From assembly GCA_900549295.1 (NCBI GenBank), contig URNG01000107.1, positions 1-10,629 of the forward strand: a stretch of DNA of 10,629 bases, written 5' to 3'. The notes beneath the pieces were generated by a model. The model saw only the letters and a program-made list of their open reading frames with translations, made no database searches and was not told the DNA's origin. Shown here in pieces: positions 1 to 6,441 of the stretch; the first letter of the stretch is position 1; each line of letters starts with the position of its first letter. A program made the translations under genes and the position numbers. The DNA is from an uncultured Rhodocyclaceae bacterium. Its GTDB lineage: Bacteria > Pseudomonadota > Gammaproteobacteria > Burkholderiales > Rhodocyclaceae.

Positions 1-3000
1 CCGAAGTCGAGCCGAATGAAACGCTGATCGTAACGGTGGATGGCGTGACCGGCACCGGTACGATCCTCGACAACGACAAGCCGTCCATCACTGGCATTGA
101 ACCGAACGGCCCGGGGATCACGGACGATGCGGTGGTGGAAGGCAACCCGCTGTCGTACACGGTGACGCTGTCGGAAACGACGCAGACGACCGTGACCTAC
201 AGCTACACGACGGGGGGTAGCGCAACCGCAGGCGCGGACTACGGTGTGCCGAGCTTTGACCATGGCGTGACCTACGACCCGGTGACGGGGACGATCACGG
301 TGCCGGCGGGCGTGGACAGCTTCACGGTGACCTACCCGACGATTGACGACACGCTGATCGAAGGAGATGAAACCCTGACGGTTACAGTCGAAGGGGTCAC
401 TGGTATCGGTACCATCATCGACAACGATTTCAACACTGCGCCGACCATCGTGAATGGCAGTGTGGCCGTTTCCGAAGAAGGTTTGCCGCAAGGCTTGCCG
501 GATGGCACCGGGGTTTCTGATACCACCAACGACAGGCAAGTATCTGGCAAACTGGCCATTACTGATACTGAAGGCGACTCGCTGACGGTTACGCTAACGG
601 CCCCGGCCACGGCGCTGACTTCCGGTGGACAGGCCATTACGTGGTCGGGTAACGACAGCCAGGAGCTGATTGGCAAGGTCGGTGGCGAAGAGGCAATTCG
701 CATCACCATCGATAACGACGGCAACTATCAGGTCACCCTGAGCAAGCCGCTGGATCACCCGCTCAATAGTGTTGAGGATGTGCTCAATTTCGATATTGGC
801 GTACAGGTCAGCGATGGCCAGAACACCAGCAACGGCAAATTGACAGTGACGGTGGAAGACGACATGCCCTTGCAGGTCGACAGCACCAACAACATTGTGG
901 TCGACGTGCCGCAGATCATCATTGGCGGTTTGCAGGCGGGCTGGATCAACCCGGTGTTTGAATCGGGAGCGGGACAGGTCACGCAGAGCAATACCGACAG
1001 CGATGCCTATATCGACAAGCTGATGTGGGGCACAGCCAACAGCGGCACTGGCCAATCCGGCTACAGCTTGGTCGATAACGCGGCTTTCAGCGGCAGTGGC
1101 ATGGTGGTGACGCCGGGCAGCGTGTTCAAGCTGGCCGAATTCACCCACCACAACTGGCCGATCAACTCGAACTCGTCCACGCTGGACAAGGTCACCATGG
1201 AAATGAAGATGAACGTGGTGATTGATGGCGTGGTCACGCCAATCACCTTCCAGGTGCTGCTCGACCATACCGAAACGCCGAATACCAACGGTTCGCAGGA
1301 CCCCGCTTCGCGCGACATCGTTACCCTGCCGACCCAGGACGTGACGGTGCAGATCAACGGCCAGCACTATGTGTTCACCCTGGAAGGCTTCAAGGACAAG
1401 AGCGGCAATATCGTCAATACGATTTACACCGACGAGGAAGCCAACAACACCTACGATATCTACGGCAGCGTGCGTTCTACCGATGCCTTGCCCAGCATCA
1501 GCGGCTCGGTGCCGATCGAGGCCGGGGCGGATGGCCTGGGTTCCTTTGCCTGGGGCAATCTGGACAGCCAGTACGGCACGATGCAGGCGAACCCGGACGG
1601 CAGCTACGTATTCGTGCTCAACCGCGAAACGCGCAACAGCCTGCAACCAGGACAAACCCTGAAGCAGACTTTCACCTACACGGTGACGGACAAGGATGGC
1701 GATATGGTGCAGAACACGCTGACCATCGACATCGGTACGCCGCAGGTGATCAATCCGGGTTGGACCATTACCGCAACGGTGTCGGAAGAAGGTTTGCCGG
1801 GCGGTATTCCCGATACGACCGGGGTTTCCGATATTACCGATAGCGCAACGACCTCCGGTTCGCTGGCCATACCGGGTATCGACGGCAGTCTGGAAGTTAC
1901 GCTCGGCACACCGAGTGTGGCGCTGACTTCCGGCGGGCAGCCGGTTGCCTGGACGAGCAATGGCTCGAATACCCTGATTGGTACGGCGGGCGGTGAAGAG
2001 GTCATCCGCATCACGGTCGATAGCCAGGGGCATTATCAGGTCGATCTGAGCAAGCCGCTCGACCATGCCGGCAAGAACGTCGAGGACGTGCTCAAGTTTG
2101 ATGTCAGCATCAAGGTGAGCAACGGCAGTTCGGTGAGCACGGGCACGCTGAGCGTGGTAGTCGAGGACGACATGCCCAAGGCCGTGCCTGAATTCGAAAC
2201 GGTGCATGTCGCCCAGCAGGACACCAACGTCATGCTGATTCTCGATGTTTCTGCCAGCATGGCCGGCACCCGCTTGCAGGTCATGAAGGAATCGGTCACC
2301 ACCATGCTCGACCAGTACGATGCGCTGGGCGACGTCATGGTGCGGATCGTGACTTTCTCCAATACGGCCTCGGCTTACCAGAGCACCTGGATTTCCGTTG
2401 CCGATGCCAAGGCGTATGTCAATGCGCTGACGGCGCCTGGCAGTTCGACCAATTACGACGCGGCGTTGCTCACCACGATGACGGCGTTTACCGCTGCAGG
2501 AAAAATCGAAGGGGCAAAGAACGTTTCCTACTTCCTGACTGACGGTGCGCCCAACGCGGGTACGGACTGGCCGCAAATCTCCGGTAACCAGACGACCAGC
2601 GGCATCCAGGCCAATGAAGAAGCGGTTTGGAAGGCTTTCCTCGAAGCCAACCAGATCAATTCCTTCGCCTACGGTATGGGTACCGGCGCCACGATGACCC
2701 AGATGAATCCGATCGCCTACGATGGTGCCGGCAAGCTCGACACCAACGCAGTGGTCGTTGCCAATGTCGCCGAGTTGCCACCGATCCTGCGTGACTCGGT
2801 CGGCATCAACTTCAGCGGCAACATGCTCAACGGTACGCTGGGCAGCGGTTCGGGAGCAGGTGCCGATGGCGGGCAGATCGACTCGGTGGAAATCAATGGC
2901 ACGACCTACGGTTTCGGCGGTACGGTCAGCGGCACCTCGCGTGGCACCTACAACGCGGCGACCAACGAGTGGACGATCAACACTCTGCGCGATGGCAGCG

Positions 3001-4565
3001 TCAGCAATGGCGGCAAGCTCGTTATTAACATGGATGACGGCACCTATACCTACACGCCGCCGATCACCAATAGCCAACTCGTCGAAACCATCGGCTTCAC
3101 GTTGCGCGACAACGATGGCGATACCGCTTCGTCGACGCTGGCGATTACCGTCAAGCCAGCGGAGGTGCAGCTCGGCAGCACGGTGCAGACGATTACCGGC
3201 GTCAACCTCGGCCTGGGTGGCGAGTACTTTGGCTACAACGACAATCGCAATGGTACTGCCAGCGATAATACGGCCAAGTACTCCGGTAACACGCGTGTCC
3301 ATGCAGACGATCGCATAGGTGGCAATCTGGAGTCGCTGGCCCAGATCGAATCGATCATCGAAGGCCGTAATGGCGATTCCACCTTGATCGGCAGTGCCCG
3401 CTCGTCGAGCGCCAGCGCCACCGATGCGGTTTTCTCTGCCAACAAGCTGGAATTCGGCTTCAGCAGCGCTGGCGGCTCGAACACGGTTTTCAGCAATGAC
3501 CTCGGCCAGAACCGGGAGATCTCGGGCAGCGGAACGACCGTTGGGCAGACCACCGGCTCTGGTTCGGGTAACAACAACCTGCAACGCTTCCTGCAAGGCA
3601 CGACGTCTACCAATGCCGACAGCCTGCAAGTCACCAGCGGCCTCGGTGATACCACCGACGCGGTCATCCGCATGGTTGGCTACATCAACATCCCGGCTGG
3701 CGGCAGCTACGATTTCCGGATCACTGCTGACGACGGCTACCGGGTGTTGATTGGCGGTCAGGAGGTTGCCCGGCGCGACGCCATCCAGTCCACGACCACG
3801 CACACCTATACGGGGCAGGTCATCGATGAAGGCTTGCAGAGCATCGAGGTGCTCTACTGGGATCAAGGCGGCAGTGCAACCCTGCGTGTGGAAGTCAAGG
3901 TCAGCGGCGCAGCCGATTCGACCTACAAGGTGCTCGGTATCGACGAATTTGCCCTGTTCTCGCCGGAGGATTACGCCAGCCTCAACCTGGCTAATCTGGC
4001 GGCCAATCAGGACATCGTCGAATCGGCGACCAATGGTGTCTACCAGATTCGCAGCGGTGCCATCTACGATGGTGACGACCATGCCGAACGGATCACCGGC
4101 AGTGCCGGCCGCGACATCATCAATGGTGGTGGCGGCAACGACATCATCGATGGCGGTGATGGTTCCGACACCATCCGCGGCGGTGCCGGCAACGATACGC
4201 TGACCGGCGGCCTTGGCTCCGACACCTTTGTCTGGGCCTTCGGCGACCAAGGCACGGCTGGGGCACCGGCGCGTGACACGATCACCGATTTCAACGTCGC
4301 TGCCAAAGCAGCGGGTGGAGACGTGCTTGATCTGCGCGACCTGCTGGTAGGTGAGCATCATGCGAGCGGTACCGGCAACCTGACCGATTACCTGCATTTC
4401 AGCAAATCGGGCAGCGATACGCTGATCGACATCAAGCCGAATGGCAATGGTGACGTGTTGCAGCAGATCACGCTCTCCGGTGTCGACCTGACGGCCAACA
4501 GCACGCTGAACGATCAGGCGATCATCCAGGATCTGCTGACCAAGGGTAAGCTGATTACCGATTGA
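1..4565 (+). CDS. Giant type I-secreted RTX adhesin with VWA, PA14 and choice-of-anchor K-like domains (5'-partial, C-terminal 1,520 residues)
   Basis: The reading frame is open from the first full codon at nucleotide 3, and that first stretch is the end of a Calx-beta repeat, so the true start lies upstream; the GTG at 36 is not a start. Counting from nucleotide 3, the domains are: Calx-beta (to about residue 142), T1SS-143 repeat (144-289), choice-of-anchor K-like (about 335-491), Ig-like (about 496-580), second T1SS-143 repeat (587-725), VWA (about 740-930), Ig-like (about 935-1055), PA14-like (about 1070-1300), five RTX nonapeptides (1366-1410) and a C-terminal type I secretion domain (to 1520). 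The VWA MIDAS is complete: DVSAS at 748-752, Thr816 and Asp847. Such proteins are exported in one step by an ABC transporter/membrane-fusion/TolC-type system, fold on extracellular calcium and mediate surface attachment or biofilm formation. The exporter genes are not in the window. The ligand is unknown. Family assignment is strong; an adhesive role is inferred from architecture. Confidence 0.93.
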   Translation, partial: EVEPNETLIVTVDGVTGTGTILDNDKPSITGIEPNGPGITDDAVVEGNPLSYTVTLSETTQTTVTYSYTTGGSATAGADYGVPSFDHGVTYDPVTGTITVPAGVDSFTVTYPTIDDTLIEGDETLTVTVEGVTGIGTIIDNDFNTAPTIVNGSVAVSEEGLPQGLPDGTGVSDTTNDRQVSGKLAITDTEGDSLTVTLTAPATALTSGGQAITWSGNDSQELIGKVGGEEAIRITIDNDGNYQVTLSKPLDHPLNSVEDVLNFDIGVQVSDGQNTSNGKLTVTVEDDMPLQVDSTNNIVVDVPQIIIGGLQAGWINPVFESGAGQVTQSNTDSDAYIDKLMWGTANSGTGQSGYSLVDNAAFSGSGMVVTPGSVFKLAEFTHHNWPINSNSSTLDKVTMEMKMNVVIDGVVTPITFQVLLDHTETPNTNGSQDPASRDIVTLPTQDVTVQINGQHYVFTLEGFKDKSGNIVNTIYTDEEANNTYDIYGSVRSTDALPSISGSVPIEAGADGLGSFAWGNLDSQYGTMQANPDGSYVFVLNRETRNSLQPGQTLKQTFTYTVTDKDGDMVQNTLTIDIGTPQVINPGWTITATVSEEGLPGGIPDTTGVSDITDSATTSGSLAIPGIDGSLEVTLGTPSVALTSGGQPVAWTSNGSNTLIGTAGGEEVIRITVDSQGHYQVDLSKPLDHAGKNVEDVLKFDVSIKVSNGSSVSTGTLSVVVEDDMPKAVPEFETVHVAQQDTNVMLILDVSASMAGTRLQVMKESVTTMLDQYDALGDVMVRIVTFSNTASAYQSTWISVADAKAYVNALTAPGSSTNYDAALLTTMTAFTAAGKIEGAKNVSYFLTDGAPNAGTDWPQISGNQTTSGIQANEEAVWKAFLEANQINSFAYGMGTGATMTQMNPIAYDGAGKLDTNAVVVANVAELPPILRDSVGINFSGNMLNGTLGSGSGAGADGGQIDSVEINGTTYGFGGTVSGTSRGTYNAATNEWTINTLRDGSVSNGGKLVINMDDGTYTYTPPITNSQLVETIGFTLRDNDGDTASSTLAITVKPAEVQLGSTVQTITGVNLGLGGEYFGYNDNRNGTASDNTAKYSGNTRVHADDRIGGNLESLAQIESIIEGRNGDSTLIGSARSSSASATDAVFSANKLEFGFSSAGGSNTVFSNDLGQNREISGSGTTVGQTTGSGSGNNNLQRFLQGTTSTNADSLQVTSGLGDTTDAVIRMVGYINIPAGGSYDFRITADDGYRVLIGGQEVARRDAIQSTTTHTYTGQVIDEGLQSIEVLYWDQGGSATLRVEVKVSGAADSTYKVLGIDEFALFSPEDYASLNLANLAANQDIVESATNGVYQIRSGAIYDGDDHAERITGSAGRDIINGGGGNDIIDGGDGSDTIRGGAGNDTLTGGLGSDTFVWAFGDQGTAGAPARDTITDFNVAAKAAGGDVLDLRDLLVGEHHASGTGNLTDYLHFSKSGSDTLIDIKPNGNGDVLQQITLSGVDLTANSTLNDQAIIQDLLTKGKLITD
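81..428 (+). repeat. Calx-beta-type repeat unit (116 codons), preceded by the tail of another
   Basis: This unit runs from just after one DND tripeptide to the next. It holds the Calx-beta hallmarks: a beta-rich TVTLSE segment, an AGADY-type motif, a TVPAG stretch and the acidic ending IEGDETLTVTV followed by GTIIDND. Nucleotides 3-80 encode the same ending (a PNETLIVTV segment, then GTILDND), so at least one further unit lies upstream. Calx-beta repeats bind calcium and build the extended stalk of large adhesins. Confidence 0.8.
432..869 (+). repeat. T1SS-143 repeat, copy 1 (146 codons)
   Basis: The unit begins at NTAPT, carries the diagnostic VSEEGLP segment, a central LTSGGQ, a GGEEAIRITI segment and LSKPLDH, and ends in VEDDMP. 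These match copy 2 at 1761-2177 motif for motif. The length is close to the 143 residues that name the family. The repeats are found in large type I-secreted proteins and are thought to act as stalk modules. Confidence 0.8.
1005..1476 (+). other. Choice-of-anchor K-like domain inside the adhesin
   Basis: This segment shows the features I associate with the choice-of-anchor K family: an early LMWGT followed by a GQSGY stretch, the core FKLAEFTHHNWPI, a DIVTLP segment, a VTVQINGQHYVFTLEGF-type strand pair and a late NNTYDIYGSV. In other proteins the domain often lies next to a surface-sorting or secretion signal. Here it sits in the middle of the chain, between two T1SS-143 repeats. The family is recognised from memory, without a profile search. 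Confidence 0.6.
1761..2177 (+). repeat. T1SS-143 repeat, copy 2 (139 codons)
   Basis: This is the second copy of the unit at 432-869: VSEEGLPGG, TGVSD, LTSGGQ, a GGEEVIRITV segment, LSKPLDH and the closing VEDDMP are all kept. The DNA is also similar around the VSEEGLP and TGVSD codons, which suggests duplication within the gene. The two copies are separated by about 890 bp encoding the anchor-K-like and Ig-like segments, so they are not in tandem. Confidence 0.8.
2226..2795 (+). other. Von Willebrand factor A domain inside the adhesin
   Basis: The metal-ion-dependent adhesion site is complete: DVSAS at 2244-2258, the threonine of SSTNYD at 2448-2450 and the aspartate of LTDGAPN at 2541-2543. 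The Rossmann-like pattern is visible, with a hydrophobic strand before DVSAS and a VRIVTF strand after the first helix. MIDAS-bearing VWA domains bind protein or glycan ligands through a divalent cation, so this is a plausible ligand-binding module. The ligand is unknown. Confidence 0.85.
3210..3905 (+). other. PA14-like domain inside the adhesin, with a long insertion
   Basis: The segment opens with GLGGEYFGY, typical of PA14 starts, and later has the core GYINIPAGGSYDFRI followed by DDGYRVLIGGQEV and a final VLYWDQGG-SATLRVEV strand pair. Between opening and core lie roughly 130 residues rich in serine, glycine and asparagine, longer than usual for this fold. Some PA14 domains bind sugars, so carbohydrate binding is possible but not shown. 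Confidence 0.7.
4098..4232 (+). repeat. Five RTX calcium-binding nonapeptides
   Basis: Five consecutive nine-residue units of GGxGxDxUx type can be read: GSAGRDIIN, GGGGNDIID, GGDGSDTIR, GGAGNDTLT and GGLGSDTFV. They form a calcium-stabilised beta roll after export. The remaining 110 residues to the stop, starting with a DTITDFN-type segment, are the usual C-terminal type I secretion domain. Confidence 0.92.
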
Positions 4566-4582
4566 TCCTTGCGGTCAACGGC

Positions 4583-4618
4583 AAAGCGGGGTGGCTTTCG
4601 ATCCACCCCGCTTTTTTT
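4583..4618 (+). terminator. Rho-independent terminator of the adhesin gene
   Basis: A perfect 9-bp GC-rich stem (gcggggtgg at 4586-4594, ccaccccgc at 4603-4611) closes an 8-nt loop and is extended by three A-T pairs. It is followed by a run of seven T (4612-4618). It starts 18 nt after the adhesin stop. On the other strand the stem is followed by only TTT, so it should act mainly on the adhesin transcript and only weakly on the convergent regulator transcript. Confidence 0.9.
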
Positions 4619-4642
4619 GCCTGCTCGTTTCTGGCGGCCGTT

Positions 4643-5338
4643 CTACCCCAGCGTCCGGCGCATCTTCTCCAGATCCGGAATCTCGATGCTGCGCCCATTG
4701 ACCACGATCAGCCCGTCCGTCACCAACTCGTGCAGGATGCGCGAGAAGTGTTCCTGGGTGAGGTTGAGGCGCGAGGCAATGACGCCCTTGGTGGTGGAGA
4801 GAGCGACGGTGCCTGAGCGCGCGCCGGGTTCTTGCGGCGGGAGTTCGCGCAGCAGGTAGCTCATGATGCGCTCCTTGCCGGAGTGCAGCGAATAGGCTTC
4901 CATGTCGTGCATTGCCTGGTGCAGGCGCATCGCCATACTGGCGAGCATCTTGCGGGCGAGCTTGGGGTCGTTGTCGAGTTCCTCGTACAGCGCCGTCTTG
5001 GAAATATGCAGCATCTGCGCGTCCGACAGTGCCTGGGCAAAGACGATGTAAGGCGTGTCCATGAACATGATGGCTTCACCGAAAGTCTGTCCGGCGGGGA
5101 TGATTTCCACCACCTTCTCATTGCCCTGGGAAGAAGTGAAGGCCAGCTTGATCTGCCCGGACAGCAGCAGGTGGAAACCCTGGCAAGGGTCACCCTTGTG
5201 GAACAGGATGTCCCCTTTACTGACACGCAATTCCCGGGTGCCCCGGGCGATGCGCTCGATTTCATCGGGCGACATGCTGGAAAACAGGGGCAGGCGTCCG
5301 AGCAGGGCAGGAATGTCGAGGTTGGATGGGGTGTGCAT
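4643..5338 (-). CDS. Crp/Fnr-family transcriptional regulator, DNR-like
   Basis: The product has 231 residues, normal for the family. An N-terminal cyclic-nucleotide-binding-like beta roll (about 19-110) contains LLLSGQIKLAF and the FGEAIMFMDTP segment. A dimerisation helix (about 125-160) is followed by a C-terminal winged helix (about 178-216). The recognition helix reads QEHFSRIL, giving the E-xx-SR signature (E196, S199, R200) that in FNR and DNR contacts TTGAT half-sites. The four cysteines of the FNR iron-sulfur cluster are absent; Cys52 is the only cysteine. It therefore resembles DNR, the nitric-oxide-responsive regulator of denitrification, more than FNR. The signal is inferred, not shown. 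The ATG at 5338 is chosen because the family N-terminus begins there; it has no clear Shine-Dalgarno, and the open frame further upstream shows no homology. The gene is convergent with the adhesin and separated from secF by a 137-bp gap. Confidence 0.9.
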   Translation of the reverse strand: MHTPSNLDIPALLGRLPLFSSMSPDEIERIARGTRELRVSKGDILFHKGDPCQGFHLLLSGQIKLAFTSSQGNEKVVEIIPAGQTFGEAIMFMDTPYIVFAQALSDAQMLHISKTALYEELDNDPKLARKMLASMAMRLHQAMHDMEAYSLHSGKERIMSYLLRELPPQEPGARSGTVALSTTKGVIASRLNLTQEHFSRILHELVTDGLIVVNGRSIEIPDLEKMRRTLG

Positions 5339-5344
5339 GGAAAT

Positions 5345-5358
5345 TTGATTTATGCGAA
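5345..5358 (-). promoter_or_regulatory. Possible FNR/DNR-type half-site before the regulator gene
   Basis: On the plus strand this reads TTGAT-TTAT-GCGAA against the consensus TTGAT-N4-ATCAA: one half is perfect and the other matches 2 of 5. It ends 6 nt before the regulator's ATG. A regulator with an E-xx-SR helix would be expected to recognise TTGAT, and a site this close to the start suits repression of its own gene. A single half-site can occur by chance. Confidence 0.3.
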
Positions 5359-5369
5359 GAAACGGCGTG

Positions 5370-5398
5370 AGTGTGGCCTCGGTATGTGAGTTTTGCAA
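5370..5398 (-). promoter_or_regulatory. Weak candidate sigma-70 promoter for the DNR-like gene
   Basis: On the minus strand TTGCAA (5398-5393) is followed after 17 nt by CACACT (5375-5370). The -35 matches the consensus at 4 of 6 and the -10 at only 3 of 6. The start would fall near 5363, giving a leader of about 25 nt and placing the TTGAT half-site just downstream of it. This is the best-spaced pair I found in the 137-bp gap, but it is weak. Confidence 0.2.
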
Positions 5399-5429
5399 GG
5401 TGGTAATGGGTGTGGGCCGGCGTAAACGC

Positions 5430-5455
5430 AAACCGGCGGTTACGACCGCCGGTTT
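5430..5455 (-). terminator. Hairpin terminator after secF
   Basis: A perfect 11-bp inverted repeat (aaaccggcggt and accgccggttt) encloses a 4-nt loop, 20 nt past the secF stop. On the minus strand the stem ends in TTT followed by GCGTTT, so the U-tract is short and interrupted. It is the only terminator-like structure between secF and the regulator, and probably ends the queA-secF transcript or stabilises its 3' end. Confidence 0.6.
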
Positions 5456-5475
5456 GTCGTGGCCGGATGCAGCGT

Positions 5476-6426
5476 TTACACGCAGGCACCGTCCTCGTTG
5501 GCCCCTTCGGCCACCGGCTTTTTCGCCCGAATGAACTGCTCGCGCGAAACGCCCAGCCACATCACCAGCGGGCTGGCGACCAGCACCGAGGAATAGATGC
5601 CGAAACAGATGCCGATGGTCAGCGCCAGCGAGAAGTTGTGCAGGGTTTCGCCGCCGAAGATCAGCATGGACAGCACCATCACCTGGGTCGAGCCATGGGT
5701 GATGATGGTGCGGCTGATGGTGCTGGTGATGGCGTGGTCGAGAATCTGCGGCGTGGTGGTGAGGCCGCGGATCTTCCTGAAGGTTTCGCGCACCCGGTCG
5801 AAGACCACCACCGATTCGTTCACCGAATAGCCGAGCACGGCAAGCACGGCGGCCAGCACCGACAGCGAGAATTCCCACTGGAAGGCGGCGAAGAAGCCGA
5901 GGATGATGATGACGTCGTGCAGGTTGGCGATGATGGCCGACACCGCGAAGCGCCATTCGAAGCGGAAGGCGAGGTAGATGATGATGCCGACGATGACCAC
6001 GAAGAGCGCCATCGCGCCGTTTTCGGCAAGTTCCTTGCCGACCTGCGGCCCGACGTATTCGACGCGTTGCAGGCTGGCCCCCGGCGCGCCGCTGGCGAGC
6101 GCCTGCATCACGGCTTCGCCCTGCTTGGCGCTGTCCTCTCCGTCGCGCAGCGGCAGGCGGATCATCACGTCGCGCGAGGAGCCGAAATTCTGCACCGAGT
6201 AATCGGTAAAGCTGCTGCTGCCCAGGGTGCCGCGGATTTTCTCCAGATCGGCGCTCTGCTCGTACTGCACTTCGATCAGGGTGCCGCCGGTGAATTCGAC
6301 CGACAGGTGCAGGCCCTTGGTAGCCAGAAAGAACACCGCCAGGAGGAAGGTGAGCAACGAAATGACGTTGAACACCAGCGCATGGCGCATGAAGGGAATG
6401 TCTTTTTTGATGCGGAAAAATTCCAT
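5476..6426 (-). CDS. secF: Protein translocase subunit SecF
   Basis: SecF forms, with SecD and YajC, the inner-membrane complex that uses the proton gradient to help pull proteins through SecYEG. The 316 residues follow the family plan: first membrane helix at about 18-36, then VEFTGGTLIEV (43-53), a periplasmic domain containing VEYVGPQVG (122-130), and five more helices from about 138. The conserved GYSVNESVVVFDRVRE segment (199-214) carries the charged residues linked to proton flow; Glu at 204 stands where Asp is common. The length is near the usual size. ATG 6426 has a good ribosome-binding site and lies 15 bp after the secD stop, so the pair is surely co-transcribed. The gene ends the operon. 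Confidence 0.98.
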   Translation of the reverse strand: MEFFRIKKDIPFMRHALVFNVISLLTFLLAVFFLATKGLHLSVEFTGGTLIEVQYEQSADLEKIRGTLGSSSFTDYSVQNFGSSRDVMIRLPLRDGEDSAKQGEAVMQALASGAPGASLQRVEYVGPQVGKELAENGAMALFVVIVGIIIYLAFRFEWRFAVSAIIANLHDVIIILGFFAAFQWEFSLSVLAAVLAVLGYSVNESVVVFDRVRETFRKIRGLTTTPQILDHAITSTISRTIITHGSTQVMVLSMLIFGGETLHNFSLALTIGICFGIYSSVLVASPLVMWLGVSREQFIRAKKPVAEGANEDGACV

Positions 6427-6434
6427 GGCGCGTG

Positions 6435-6440
6435 CTCCTC
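6435..6440 (-). promoter_or_regulatory. secF ribosome-binding site
   Basis: GAGGAG on the minus strand sits 8 nt before the secF ATG, in the short gap after secD. It supports the chosen start and independent translation of secF. Confidence 0.8.
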
Positions 6441-6441
6441 G

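Noticed and set aside
36..38. GTG at 36 as the adhesin start
   Set aside because: The frame is open to the window edge and the preceding codons encode the conserved end of a Calx-beta repeat, so the gene is cut by the edge.
594..4397. Open frame of 1,267 codons on the minus strand, opposite the adhesin
   Set aside because: The translation is low in complexity (rich in Arg, Ala, Val, Gly) with no recognisable domain, while the plus strand encodes clear domains throughout. High GC makes stop codons rare on the antisense strand.
5344..5360. CATAAA on the minus strand as a -10 box for the regulator
   Set aside because: No acceptable -35 exists at 16-18 nt spacing, and the start would leave almost no leader before the ATG.
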